Source of the DNA: Rhodococcus sp. Z13
GTDB lineage: Bacteria; Actinomycetota; Actinomycetes; Mycobacteriales; Mycobacteriaceae
DNA length: 64,000 nucleotides
Direction of reading: 5' to 3'
Assembly (NCBI RefSeq): GCF_025837095.1
Contig: NZ_CP107551.1
Coordinates: 1,532,352-1,596,351, forward strand
Part shown: positions 51,151-59,996 of the stretch, one piece after another
How the letters are laid out: the number at the start of each line of letters is the position of its first letter
Numbering within the stretch: the stretch's first letter is position 1
Position numbers and translations under genes: made by a program
Notes under the pieces: generated by a model
What the model was told of the DNA's origin: nothing
What the model saw: only the letters and a program-made list of their open reading frames with translations
Databases searched by the model: none

Positions 51151-52305
51151 ATGTTCATCCTCTCCGACGACGACCGGGCGATCCGCGACACCGCCCGGGA
51201 CTTCGCCAACGAGTACCTGGTCCCCAACGCGGTGGAGTGGGACCAGAACAAGCACTTCCCGGTGGACGTGCTGCGCAAGGCCGCCGAACTCGGCATGGGC
51301 GGGATCTACGTCAGCGAGGACGTGGGCGGATCGGGACTGCGCCGTCTCGACTCCGTCCGCATCTTCGAGGAACTCGCCAAGGGTTGCCCGTCCGTGGCCG
51401 CCTACATCTCCATCCACAACATGGTCACGTGGATGATCGACAAGTTCGGCAACGACGACCAGCGCAAGCAGTGGGTGCCGAAGCTGTGTTCGATGGAGCA
51501 CCTGGCCAGCTACTGCCTCACCGAGCCGGGCGCCGGCTCCGACGCGGCGGCCCTGAGCACCAAGGCCGTCCGCGACGGTGACGAGTACGTCCTCACCGGT
51601 GTCAAGCAGTTCATCTCCGGTGCCGGCAGCTCCGACGTGTACGTGATCATGGCCCGCACCGGCGACACCGGTGCGCGGGGCATCTCCGCGTTCATCGTCC
51701 CGAAGGACACCCCCGGGCTGTCCTTCGGCGCCAACGAGAAGAAGATGGGCTGGAACGCCCAGCCCACCCGGCAGGTGATCCTCGAAGGGGCACGTGTGCC
51801 GGCGGCGAACCTCCTCGGCACCGAGGGCGGCGGCTTCCGCATCGCGATGCACGGCCTCAACGGCGGGCGCATCAACATCGCCGCCTGCTCGGTCGGCGGC
51901 GGCCAGACCGCCCTCGACCGCACGGTCGCCTATCTTGCCGAGCGCAAGGCCTTCGGCGAACGCCTGCTCGACTCGCAGGCCCTGCAGTTCCGCCTCGCCG
52001 ACATGCGCATCGACCTCGAGGCGGCCCGCACCCTGCTGTGGCGCGCGGCCGACGCCCTCGACCGCGGCACCGACGACGTCGTGGAGCTGTGCGCCATGGC
52101 GAAGCGGTTCGCCACCGACGCGGGCTTCCGCGTCGCGAACGAGGCGCTGCAGCTGCACGGTGGCTACGGTTACCTTGCCGAGTACGGGATCGAGAAGATC
52201 GTGCGCGACCTGCGCGTGCATCAGATTCTGGAAGGAACCAACGAGATCATGCGGGTGGTCGTCGCGCGGAGCGTGGTGGCCGCAGCGCAGAACGGAGCGG
52301 CATGA
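51151..52305 (+). CDS. Acyl-CoA dehydrogenase, isobutyryl-CoA type (384 aa)
   Basis: FAD enzyme oxidising isobutyryl-CoA to methacrylyl-CoA, judged by operon context and family. CLTEPGAGSDAAALSTKAV and GVKQFISGAG are the ACAD signature 1 region, LHGGYGYLAEYGIEKIVRDLRVHQILEGTNEIMR carries the catalytic base region. ATG at 51151, directly downstream of mmsA; the stop overlaps the HIBCH ATG by four bases. Confidence 0.92.
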   Translation: MFILSDDDRAIRDTARDFANEYLVPNAVEWDQNKHFPVDVLRKAAELGMGGIYVSEDVGGSGLRRLDSVRIFEELAKGCPSVAAYISIHNMVTWMIDKFGNDDQRKQWVPKLCSMEHLASYCLTEPGAGSDAAALSTKAVRDGDEYVLTGVKQFISGAGSSDVYVIMARTGDTGARGISAFIVPKDTPGLSFGANEKKMGWNAQPTRQVILEGARVPAANLLGTEGGGFRIAMHGLNGGRINIAACSVGGGQTALDRTVAYLAERKAFGERLLDSQALQFRLADMRIDLEAARTLLWRAADALDRGTDDVVELCAMAKRFATDAGFRVANEALQLHGGYGYLAEYGIEKIVRDLRVHQILEGTNEIMRVVVARSVVAAAQNGAA

Positions 52306-53366
52306 CCGGGCAGGAACCCGAGATCCTCATCGACGTCAAGGACGGCCTCGGCCGCATCACGCTCAACCGGCCCAAGGCCATCAACGCACTCAACCACGCG
52401 ATGGTCCTCGAGATGTCCAAGGCCCTGAGCGCGTGGGAGAACGACGACTCGGTGCGCGCCGTCCTCGTCCGCGGCGCCGGTGAACGCGGCCTGTGCGCCG
52501 GCGGCGACATCGTCTCGATCTACCACGACGCCAAGGACGGCGGCACGGGCTCGCAGGACTTCTGGCGCGACGAGTACATCCTCAACGCCGCCATCGGTCG
52601 CTACCCGAAGCCCTACATCGCGATCATGGACGGCATCGTCATGGGCGGCGGCGTGGGCATCTCGGCGCACGGCAACGTCCGCATCGTCACCGAGCGGTCG
52701 AGCATCGCCATGCCCGAGACCGGCATCGGGTTCATCCCCGACGTGGGCGGCACCTACCTGCTCTCCCGCACCCCCGGTGAGCTCGGCACCCACATCGCCC
52801 TGACCACCGGGCGGATGAAGGCGGGCGACGCGATCGCCCTCGGCTTCGCCGACCACTACGTGCCGTCCGAGTCGCTCGACAAGTTCGTCGCCGCACTCGA
52901 ATCCGGTTCCGTCGAGGACGCCCTCGCGGAGTACACCCGGCCGGCACCGGAGTCGACGCTGCTCGCCCAGCGCGAGTGGATCGACGCGGCCTACTCGGCC
53001 GACACCGTCGAGGAGATCGTCGAGCGCCTGCAGTCCTCCGACGTCCCCGAGGCACGGGAGACCGCCGAGCAGGTGCTCTCCAAGTCGCCGGTCGCGCTCA
53101 AGGTGACCCTGCGGTCGCTGCGCGCCGCCCGCGAACTCGGCAGCCTCGAGGAGGTGCTGAACGAGGAGTTCCGCGTCTCCACCGCCTCGCTGAAGTCGCA
53201 CGACCTCGTCGAGGGCATCCGCGCGCAGGTCGTCGACAAGGACCGCAACCCGAAGTGGTCGCCCGCGACCCTCGCCGACGTCACCACCGCCGACGTCGAC
53301 GCCTACTTCCAGCCGCTCGGCGATCTCGAACTCGGGCTCGCCGCTCCCAAGGAGAACGACCGATGA
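52302..53366 (+). CDS. 3-hydroxyisobutyryl-CoA hydrolase (354 aa)
   Basis: Crotonase-fold thioesterase that releases 3-hydroxyisobutyrate in valine catabolism. LCAGGDIVSIYHDAKDGG, GIVMGGGVGISAHG and SIAMPETGIGFIPDVGGTYL (HIBCH-type Glu and Asp) distinguish it from enoyl-CoA hydratases, as does the long C-terminal part with SKSPVALKVTLRSLRAAREL. ATGA overlap with both neighbours. Confidence 0.93.
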   Translation: MTGQEPEILIDVKDGLGRITLNRPKAINALNHAMVLEMSKALSAWENDDSVRAVLVRGAGERGLCAGGDIVSIYHDAKDGGTGSQDFWRDEYILNAAIGRYPKPYIAIMDGIVMGGGVGISAHGNVRIVTERSSIAMPETGIGFIPDVGGTYLLSRTPGELGTHIALTTGRMKAGDAIALGFADHYVPSESLDKFVAALESGSVEDALAEYTRPAPESTLLAQREWIDAAYSADTVEEIVERLQSSDVPEARETAEQVLSKSPVALKVTLRSLRAARELGSLEEVLNEEFRVSTASLKSHDLVEGIRAQVVDKDRNPKWSPATLADVTTADVDAYFQPLGDLELGLAAPKENDR

Positions 53367-54271
53367 GTGCACTTCCCACCGTCGCCTTCCTCGGCCTCGG
53401 CCACATGGGTGGGCCCATGGCCGCGAACCTGGTCCGCGCCGGCTACACCGTCCACGGCTACGATCCCGTGCCCGCGGCGCAGGAGGAGGCCACGAAGAAC
53501 GGCATCACCGTCGAGACCGCGGCCGTCGACGCGGTCCGTGACGCCGACGTCGTGATCACCATGCTGCCCAACGGCAAGCTCGTCCTCGACCTCTACGACG
53601 AGATCCTGCCCGCCGCGAAGCCGGACACCCTGTTCGTCGACAGCTCGACCATCGACGTCGCCGACGCCCGCACCGCGGCCGAGAAGGCACACGCGGCCGG
53701 TCACCGCGCGGTCGACGCCCCGGTCTCCGGTGGTGTCGCCGGTGCCGCCGCCGGCACCCTCGCCTTCATGGTCGGGGGCAGCGAGGAGGACTTCGCGACC
53801 GCGAAGCCGCTGCTCGAGGCCATGGGCCGCAAGATCGTGCACTGCGGCGGGTCGGGCAACGGCCAGGCCGCGAAGATCTGCAACAACATGATCCTGGGCA
53901 TCTCGATGATCGCGATCAGCGAGGCGTTCGTGCTCGGCGAGAAACTGGGTCTCGACAACCAGGCGCTGTTCGACGTCGCCTCCAACGCATCGGGCCAGTG
54001 CTGGGCGCTCACGAGCAACTGCCCGGTGCCGGGTCCGGTGCCCACCACGCCCGCGAACAACGACTACCAGCCGGGCTTCGCGACGGCGCTGATGGACAAG
54101 GATCTCGGACTTGCCGCCAACGCGGTGCGGTCGAACGGTGTCGAGGCCGAACTCGGACTGCGTGCGGCCGAGATCTACCATCGGTTCAACACCGAGGGTG
54201 GTGGGGGACTCGACTTCTCCGCCATCATCACCGACATCCGTGACCGTTCGACCGCGAAGGACAGCAAGTGA
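53363..54271 (+). CDS. mmsB: 3-hydroxyisobutyrate dehydrogenase (302 aa)
   Basis: NAD-dependent oxidation of 3-hydroxyisobutyrate to methylmalonate semialdehyde, the substrate of Mms[23 protein letters not shown] nucleotide motif, [22 protein letters not shown] substrate motif, and [20 protein letters not shown] with catalytic Lys. Full length. ATG overlaps the upstream stop by four bases, and its stop overlaps the GTG of the next gene. Confidence 0.95.
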   Translation: MSALPTVAFLGLGHMGGPMAANLVRAGYTVHGYDPVPAAQEEATKNGITVETAAVDAVRDADVVITMLPNGKLVLDLYDEILPAAKPDTLFVDSSTIDVADARTAAEKAHAAGHRAVDAPVSGGVAGAAAGTLAFMVGGSEEDFATAKPLLEAMGRKIVHCGGSGNGQAAKICNNMILGISMIAISEAFVLGEKLGLDNQALFDVASNASGQCWALTSNCPVPGPVPTTPANNDYQPGFATALMDKDLGLAANAVRSNGVEAELGLRAAEIYHRFNTEGGGGLDFSAIITDIRDRSTAKDSK

Positions 54272-55044
54272 CCGATTTCGAGACCATCCTGCTCGACCGC
54301 AAGGACCGCGTCGGCATCGTCACCCTCAACCGGCCCAAGGCGCTCAACGCGCTCAACAGCCAGCTGATGCGTGAGGTCGTCGCCGCCGTCGAGGAACTCG
54401 ACGCGGACGACTCGATCGGCGCGATCGTCATCACGGGTTCCGAGAAGGCCTTCGCCGCCGGCGCCGACATCAAGGAGATGGCGCCCAAGTCCTTCGCCGA
54501 GGTGTACGCGGAAGACCTGTTCTCGCAGTGGGATCGGCTCTCGTCCGTCCGCACGCCGATCATCGCCGCGGTGTCCGGCTACGCGCTCGGTGGCGGTTGC
54601 GAACTCGCGATGCTCTGCGACTTCATCATCGCGTCCGACACCGCCAAGTTCGGTCAGCCCGAGATCAAGCTCGGTGTCATCCCCGGCATCGGCGGCTCCC
54701 AGCGCCTCACCCGCGCCGTGGGCAAGTCCAAGGCCATGGACATGGTCCTGACCGGCCGCAACATGGACGCCGAGGAAGCCGAACGCGCCGGGCTCGTCTC
54801 GCGGATCGTTCCCGCCGCGGAACTGCTCGACGTGGCCCTCGAGACCGCCGCGACCATCGCGTCGATGTCGCTGCCGGTCGCGATCATGGCCAAGGAGGCA
54901 GTCAACCGCTCCTTCGAGACCACCCTCGCCGAGGGCGTGAAGTTCGAACGGCGCGTGTTCCATTCGACGTTCGCCACCGCCGACCAGAAGGAAGGCATGG
55001 CGGCGTTCGTGGAGAAGCGCGCTCCGCAGTTCAAGCACGCCTGA
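54268..55044 (+). CDS. Enoyl-CoA hydratase (258 aa)
   Basis: Crotonase: [49 protein letters not shown] and [20 protein letters not shown] with both catalytic Glu positions. Last gene of the mmsA operon, so methacrylyl-CoA is the probable substrate, giving 3-hydroxyisobutyryl-CoA; it resembles EchA8 of mycobacteria. The GTG start overlaps the mmsB stop. A hairpin terminator follows at 55060-55088. Confidence 0.93.
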   Translation: MTDFETILLDRKDRVGIVTLNRPKALNALNSQLMREVVAAVEELDADDSIGAIVITGSEKAFAAGADIKEMAPKSFAEVYAEDLFSQWDRLSSVRTPIIAAVSGYALGGGCELAMLCDFIIASDTAKFGQPEIKLGVIPGIGGSQRLTRAVGKSKAMDMVLTGRNMDAEEAERAGLVSRIVPAAELLDVALETAATIASMSLPVAIMAKEAVNRSFETTLAEGVKFERRVFHSTFATADQKEGMAAFVEKRAPQFKHA

Positions 55045-55059
55045 TCCTCCGAACGACAC

Positions 55060-55088
55060 GCGGGCCGCCCCGAATCGGGGTGGCCCGC
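55060..55088. terminator. Terminator of the valine operon
   Basis: A 13-bp G/C stem (55060-55072 and 55076-55088, one G-T pair) with a 3-base loop, 16 bases after the enoyl-CoA hydratase stop and 26 bases from the convergent MarR stop. Confidence 0.8.
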
Positions 55089-55113
55089 CGTCGTTTTCGC
55101 ACGTGCTCGTGCC

Positions 55114-55641
55114 TCACCACTTGGAAGGGGCGCCCCCGGTGTCGAAGTCGCCGGCGTCGTGCCGCATCGTCGCGAGGATGCGCAGCAGGGTGTCGATGTG
55201 CTCACCGGGGATACCGGGACGCGCGAAGACCTCGGCGTTGAGCTTCTCGGTGGCCTGGATCGCCAGAGCCCGTCCCGCGTCGGTGAGTTCGACGAGCGTG
55301 GCCCGCCGGTCGCTCGGATGCGGGGTGCGCCGCACCAGCCCGGCCTTCTCGAGCCGGTCCACCGCGTTGGTCACACTGGTGGGATGCACCTGCAGTCGCG
55401 CACTGGCCTTCGCCATCGGCAGCGCACCCGATCTCGTGAAGTGCAGCAGCATGAGCAGTTCGTAGCGGGCGAAGGTCAGACCGAACGGCTTGAGCACCTC
55501 CTCGACCCGCGCCATCATGATCTGCTGGGCCCGCATCACCGAGGTCACCGCGGCCATGCCGTCGGCGACTTCGCCCCAGCCGTGTGCGGTCCACTGGCGG
55601 TGGGCTTCGGCGATGGGATCGAGGGGAAGTGGCGCGGGCAT
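55114..55641 (-). CDS. MarR-family transcriptional regulator (175 aa)
   Basis: Winged-helix repressor: LTFARYELLMLLHFTRSGAL, SARLQVHPTSVTNAVDRLEKAGLVRR (recognition helix) and HPSDRRATLVELTDAG (wing). ATG at 55641 gives MPAPLPLDP, with GGAGG very close to the start; the frame extends to 55686. It is convergent to the valine operon and could regulate it or an unseen target. Ligand unknown. Confidence 0.85.
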   Translation of the reverse strand: MPAPLPLDPIAEAHRQWTAHGWGEVADGMAAVTSVMRAQQIMMARVEEVLKPFGLTFARYELLMLLHFTRSGALPMAKASARLQVHPTSVTNAVDRLEKAGLVRRTPHPSDRRATLVELTDAGRALAIQATEKLNAEVFARPGIPGEHIDTLLRILATMRHDAGDFDTGGAPSKW

Positions 55642-55750
55642 GCCTCCATCATCCCATGCGGGAACCCGCAGGTAGGCAGGGCACACCGGTCCGTCGTGTC
55701 TTTGTCCCGAGGAAGTGCCCGTTCCGTGGTGTCGGTGGTTCTCCGCGGAG

Positions 55751-56899
55751 TCAGCGGTGCGCGTAGGACGGGAACCTCTCGTCGACCTCCTGCTCGGTCA
55801 AGCCGAACTCCTCCAGCGTGTACCGGTGGGCCGGGCGACGCGGCCCGTTGCGGCTCTCGTCGTGCAGGGCCGTCATCGCCCGCTCGGCGTCGGCGGTGAA
55901 GGGCAGCCCGAACCGGTCGTAGAGGGCACCGACCGTCCCGATCGGATCGGCGACGAAGTCGCGGTAGTCCACATCGGCGAACCGTGTGGGATCGTGCCGG
56001 CGGCGGGCCTCGGTGAAGTGCTCGAAACCCCGTGCCCACAGGTCCAGCTGACTGCGGCCGATGGTCTCGCCGACGAACTTCTCGGACCATCCCTCGGTGG
56101 CCTGCGCGGCGAGACTGCACACCGAGCCGATCACGGTGCGCGGATCGCGGTGCGTCACGATCACGATCGCGTCCGGGTACACCGTGAGCAGCTCGTCCAG
56201 CGCGAACAGGTGGCTGGGATTCTTCAGCACCCACCGCTTGTCGGCGTCGGGCAACCCGATGAGCTGCAAATTCCTCCGGTGCCGGGCGTACGCCGCGGTC
56301 CAGTCCTGCCCGGCGAGCCACTGCGAGTAGGTGGGCAGGTGCGCCAGGCACTCGTAGGAGATCGACCGGAAGGACTGACGCAACAGCTGCCAGCACTCCT
56401 CGACCTCACCCGCCGACATGTAGTGCACGCCCATGAATTCCGGGTGCTCGACGTGGTGCTGCGCGAAACCGGCCTCGATACCCGCGAACACCGGGTTCTC
56501 CGACCAGGTCTCGCGTGGCGGGCGTGGCTGCGGCATCTCCGTCAGCCACATCTCCAGGCCCTGGTGGGCGGGATCGGCGGCGAGCAGGCGGTGCAGGGCC
56601 GTGGTACCGGTACGGGGGAGACCGGTGACGAAGATCGGCCTGCTGATCGGGACGTCTGCATGCTCGGGGTGAGCGGCCCACGCGGATTCGGACAGCAGAC
56701 GCGCCACCAGGGCACCACGAAGGAAGACCCGCGACATCTTGCTGCCCAGCGGGGTGAGTTCCTCGTCCCGCGCGTAGGAGTCGAGCAGAACTCCGAGGGC
56801 CTCGCGGTAGTCGTCGTCGCCGAAATCGGTCAGGCCCGTCATCCGGATCGCGGAGTCGTGCAGATCCTCGACGGTGCCGACGGTGGTGCGTTCGTTCAT
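55751..56899 (-). CDS. Sulfotransferase family protein (382 aa)
   Basis: Transfers a sulfuryl group from PAPS to an acceptor. The 5'-phosphosulfate-binding loop is IFVTGLPRTGTTALHRLLAA (about residues 88-107), and the 3'-phosphate motif is RWVLKNPSHLFALDELL then IVIVTHRDPRTVIGS. GVHYMSAGEVEECWQLL and the C-terminal region are typical of the actinobacterial Sulfotransfer_3 group. Acceptor unknown. Third gene of the DUF1214-SDR operon; PAPS-making genes lie 3 kb away on the other strand. Confidence 0.88.
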   Translation of the reverse strand: MNERTTVGTVEDLHDSAIRMTGLTDFGDDDYREALGVLLDSYARDEELTPLGSKMSRVFLRGALVARLLSESAWAAHPEHADVPISRPIFVTGLPRTGTTALHRLLAADPAHQGLEMWLTEMPQPRPPRETWSENPVFAGIEAGFAQHHVEHPEFMGVHYMSAGEVEECWQLLRQSFRSISYECLAHLPTYSQWLAGQDWTAAYARHRRNLQLIGLPDADKRWVLKNPSHLFALDELLTVYPDAIVIVTHRDPRTVIGSVCSLAAQATEGWSEKFVGETIGRSQLDLWARGFEHFTEARRRHDPTRFADVDYRDFVADPIGTVGALYDRFGLPFTADAERAMTALHDESRNGPRRPAHRYTLEEFGLTEQEVDERFPSYAHR

Positions 56900-56912
56900 G
56901 TACTCGTCCCGT

Positions 56913-57704
56913 TCAGTGGTGGTATTCGCCGCAGTTGACGTCGAGGCACTGGCCCGTGATCGCCGAAGCCATCGGGGAGGCCAGGAAGATCACCGCATCC
57001 GCGATCTCCTCGGTGGTCGGGAGCCGCTTCAGATCCGAAGCGGCGGCAGTGTGTTCGTAGATCTGCTCGACGGTGGTGCCGTACTTGCCGGCCTGGTGCT
57101 CGAAGTAGCTCCGCAGGATCGGTCCCCAGATATATCCGGGCGCAACGGAGTTGACACGGATTCCCTGCGGCCCCAGCTCGGTGGCCAGGGACCGTGACAA
57201 CGACAGCAGTGCCGACTTGGCGAGTTTGTAACTGCCGTAACGCTCCTGGGAGTGCCGCAGCACCATCGAGTTGATGTTGACCACCGCGCCCTTCGTGTCG
57301 GCAAGGGCGGGGGTGAACAGCTGGGTCAGTCGTAGGGCGCCGAGGACGGTCAGCTCGACACTGTCCCGGATCTGCTGGAAGTCGGTGCGCGCCAACGGTT
57401 TCATCGACGGAACCGAGAAGGCGTTGTTGACGAGCACGTCGACACGGCCGAACTCGGCCGTGGCGCGATCGGCGAGAGCGGCCGCGGACTCGTCGTCGGT
57501 GATGTCGGTCGGCACCGCCAGCGCCCGTCGGCCCGTGGCCTCGACCTCCGCGGCGACCTTCTCGAGTCGCTCCCGGGTGCGGGCGGCGAGCACCAGGTCG
57601 GCGCCGTGCTCCGCACACCGCAGTGCGAGGGTGTGGCCCAGGCCGGGACCGACGCCGGAGATCACCACCACCCGGTCGTGGAGCAGGCCCGCCGGCGCGC
57701 TCAT
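56913..57704 (-). CDS. Short-chain dehydrogenase/reductase (263 aa)
   Basis: Classical SDR: VVVISGVGPGLGHTLALRCAEHG nucleotide motif (GxxxGxG variant), LVNNAF, catalytic Ser in VNINSMVLR with Tyr-x-x-x-Lys in YGSYKLAKSAL, and SVAPGYIWGP. The ATG overlaps the DUF1214 stop by four bases; the sulfotransferase follows after 13. Possibly oxidises or reduces the hydroxyl carrier that is sulfated; inference. Confidence 0.92.
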   Translation of the reverse strand: MSAPAGLLHDRVVVISGVGPGLGHTLALRCAEHGADLVLAARTRERLEKVAAEVEATGRRALAVPTDITDDESAAALADRATAEFGRVDVLVNNAFSVPSMKPLARTDFQQIRDSVELTVLGALRLTQLFTPALADTKGAVVNINSMVLRHSQERYGSYKLAKSALLSLSRSLATELGPQGIRVNSVAPGYIWGPILRSYFEHQAGKYGTTVEQIYEHTAAASDLKRLPTTEEIADAVIFLASPMASAITGQCLDVNCGEYHH

Positions 57705-58867
57705 GCCAACATCCGATCGGCGACGCCCCGTTGACGGTCCGCGATGCGCTGCGCCCAGGCCTCGGGGCTGATGCGGTTCGACTCGTGGAAGGGCAGGACC
57801 TCGGGGAGGCGGTCGAACGGGACCACCTCGGCGGTGGGGCCGTCGGCGGCGGTGAGTTCGCGGTCGAGCCGTTGCCAGCGGAACTGCAGGATCCCACGGC
57901 TGTGGCCGAGCGTCTCGACCCAGTTGGTCAGCCCCGGATCGCAGGACGAGACGACGATCCGCACCATCCCGTCCGGATCCACCTGGGCCTGGGCGTTGTT
58001 CAGCGAGGTCTGGTGGTGGACGTAGTCCAGGGAGATGTACCAGAGGCTGCCGATCTGGAAGCCCTGATAGGGAGCGTCGCTCGCCGGCACGGTCAGCACC
58101 ATCGCCTCGTCGTCGCCGAGTTCGAAGTGTCCGACCGACGAGTACTGGGTGTCGAGTCCGCCCGGGGTGCGCCGCGGTTCGGTGAGGGTGTTCACCGGAA
58201 GCTTCAGATAGAACCACTCGGGGAACTGCAGCCAGGTCTTCACCCGCGAGACCAGCGCGCGTCCGGCCCGTTCGTAGCGGGTGACGACGTCGTCGTGGGT
58301 GGGTTCGGGTGCGGGGGTGCCGAGGGTGTCGAGCCGGTGGATGCTCAGGGTGCCACGACGCTGGGTCCAGTCGCTGTAGACCTCGCGAACCACCAGCTGT
58401 GACGAACCGGGGGCGAGGGTGAAGTAGTTGCGCTCCGGATCGGCCGGGCCGGGACCGAAGCGGATCTCGAAGGTGCCGTCGTCGGCGATGCGCAGTGCGC
58501 GGTCGTCGAAGGCGGTGACGTTGCCGGGGACCTCGGCGTCGGTGTAGTTGCCGGCCAGCACCTGGAAACTCAGGTCGCAGGTCGTGCCGCGGCGCCCGGT
58601 GACGAGATACTCGGCGTCGTCGCGGAGTACCGCACCCCAGTACAGGGTGTCGGGATTGTCGAGGCCCATCTTGGTGTACGGACCGGTGCCGGTGACGAAG
58701 ACCGGATGGGTCCTGCTGTAGGCGAAGGTGGAGTGGACGCACGCGGAGATCCCACCCGCGAGATATCCGTATCCCTCGACGAGGTCCTGCTCGGTGCGGA
58801 TGTGCGGGGCGGTGGCGACGAGTTTCTCGGCCTCGGCTATCGCCGCGGTGAGCGGATCGGTGAGCAC
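57701..58867 (-). CDS. DUF1214 protein (388 aa)
   Basis: Protein with the DUF1214 C-terminal region (QIGSLWYISLDYVHHQTSLN, DGMVRIVVSSCDPGLTNWVETLGHSRGILQFRW). GTG at 58867 with GAGGAG seven bases upstream is chosen; the frame to 59014 lies over the intergenic region. No signal peptide in the chosen form. The family has no established enzymatic role. First gene of the operon that ends with the sulfotransferase. Confidence 0.82.
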   Translation of the reverse strand: MLTDPLTAAIAEAEKLVATAPHIRTEQDLVEGYGYLAGGISACVHSTFAYSRTHPVFVTGTGPYTKMGLDNPDTLYWGAVLRDDAEYLVTGRRGTTCDLSFQVLAGNYTDAEVPGNVTAFDDRALRIADDGTFEIRFGPGPADPERNYFTLAPGSSQLVVREVYSDWTQRRGTLSIHRLDTLGTPAPEPTHDDVVTRYERAGRALVSRVKTWLQFPEWFYLKLPVNTLTEPRRTPGGLDTQYSSVGHFELGDDEAMVLTVPASDAPYQGFQIGSLWYISLDYVHHQTSLNNAQAQVDPDGMVRIVVSSCDPGLTNWVETLGHSRGILQFRWQRLDRELTAADGPTAEVVPFDRLPEVLPFHESNRISPEAWAQRIADRQRGVADRMLA

Positions 58868-58880
58868 TGCGATCTCCTCT

Positions 58881-58896
58881 GGTCCATATGTGTACC
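58881..58896. promoter_or_regulatory. Palindrome-like operator shared with the cysD promoter, copy 1
   Basis: GGTCCATATGTGTACC differs at two positions from the perfect palindrome GGTACACATGTGTACC at 59960-59975. It lies 14 bases upstream of the DUF1214 start, in the gap shared with the IclR gene. Confidence 0.6.
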
Positions 58897-58925
58897 GCTG
58901 CGGTAGTCTTCTGTCGGGCCGAGAG

Positions 58926-58939
58926 TAGAACGTGTTCCA
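58926..58939. promoter_or_regulatory. KstR-like box in the DUF1214/IclR intergenic region
   Basis: TAGAACGTGTTCCA fits the KstR consensus TnnAACnnGTTnnA exactly and is one base short of the fully symmetric TAGAACGTGTTCTA. It ends just before the ribosome site of the IclR gene (58950). Confidence 0.6.
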
Positions 58940-58949
58940 GGGAGGGTCA

Positions 58950-59909
58950 ATGGGTCGTCGCGGGACCGGGACGACCGAGACGGGCTCCGGCACCGCCCGA
59001 CGGTCGCCACCCACCGAACGCGTCGTTCAGGTGCTCGACCACCTCGTGGCGCGCCCCGGCGTCCGTTTCGGGCTGTCGGAACTGGCGCGGGAACTCGACC
59101 TGAGCAAACCCACCTGCCTGGGCATCCTCACGGCGCTCACCGACGCGGGTTATCTGATCCGCGACCCCGTCGACAAGACCTACGGCCTCGGCCCGGCCCT
59201 GATCGTCGCGGGACGCGCCGCGCAGCGCGGTTTCGCCTCCGGGCCGGTCGCCCACCGGCACCTGGCCTCGCTCGCCGACGAGTTCGGTGCCGTGTGTTCG
59301 GCCTCCGCCGTGGTCGGCGACCGGATCGCCGTACTCGACGTGGTCGGTGGACGTGGCGCCGCCTCGGCGGCGCGGGTGGGGGAGGTGTATCCTTTCGCGC
59401 CGCCGGTGGGTCTGATGTACGTGCTGTGGGACACCGACGAGCGGGTCGAGCAGTGGCTGCGGCGGGAGCCGACCCTGCCGGTGGCCGTCGATCGGGACGA
59501 CCTGTGGCGGATCGTCACCGAATGCCGCCGCGCCGGTTACCTCGCCGAGGCCCTCACTCCCGGTGGGCGCCGGCTCTACGCGCTCATGGCCGGGGTGGTC
59601 GCGCACGACCTCGCGCCCGAGATGCGGGAAATGCTCGCGGAACTGGTTGCCAGTCCCGGCGAGCGCGTACTGCTGCCCGGGGCCTTCGCTGCGGGGGAGA
59701 GGCGGGCGGTCAACCTGGTGGCCGCCCCCGCCTACGATCCCGACGGGCACCAGTCGCTCGTGCTCACGCTGCACCTCGAACGGGAGGTCGACGCGGTGGA
59801 GGTCGAGCGGTGCGGTACGGCGCTCGTGGCCGTCGCGGACGCCATCACCACCGATCTCGGTGGACGCCGGCCGCTGGGGCGATCGGGGGTCGCCGGGTCC
59901 GGCTGTTGA
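58950..59909 (+). CDS. IclR-family transcriptional regulator (319 aa)
   Basis: N-terminal winged HTH (ERVVQVLDHLVARPGVRFG, then LSELARELDLSKPTCLGILTAL) and C-terminal IclR ligand domain (from about residue 105, GPVAHRHLASLADEFGAVCSAS). ATG at 58950 after GGGAGGG. The C-terminal region is somewhat Arg-rich and extended. Divergent from the DUF1214 operon and upstream of cysD, so it probably controls both; see the shared palindrome. Confidence 0.88.
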   Translation: MGRRGTGTTETGSGTARRSPPTERVVQVLDHLVARPGVRFGLSELARELDLSKPTCLGILTALTDAGYLIRDPVDKTYGLGPALIVAGRAAQRGFASGPVAHRHLASLADEFGAVCSASAVVGDRIAVLDVVGGRGAASAARVGEVYPFAPPVGLMYVLWDTDERVEQWLRREPTLPVAVDRDDLWRIVTECRRAGYLAEALTPGGRRLYALMAGVVAHDLAPEMREMLAELVASPGERVLLPGAFAAGERRAVNLVAAPAYDPDGHQSLVLTLHLEREVDAVEVERCGTALVAVADAITTDLGGRRPLGRSGVAGSGC

Positions 59910-59917
59910 CCCGGAAT

Positions 59918-59931
59918 TGAAACTCGTTCTA
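59918..59931. promoter_or_regulatory. KstR-like box upstream of cysD
   Basis: TGAAACTCGTTCTA fits TnnAACnnGTTnnA and shares the TAGAACG half (reverse strand) with the box at 58926-58939. It is nine bases after the IclR stop and about 65 bases before the cysD ATG. Confidence 0.55.
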
Positions 59932-59959
59932 CTGTTGCGGAGTACACTTCGACCGCGTC

Positions 59960-59975
59960 GGTACACATGTGTACC
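59960..59975. promoter_or_regulatory. Perfect palindromic operator upstream of cysD, copy 2
   Basis: GGTACACATGTGTACC is a perfect 16-bp palindrome (18 bp with the flanking C/G), centred 30 bases upstream of the cysD ATG. A half-site, GTACAC, lies at 59942-59947. The related site at 58881-58896 suggests one regulator, plausibly the adjacent IclR protein. Confidence 0.7.
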
Positions 59976-59996
59976 GCGCTGGCTGAGAGGGGCACG

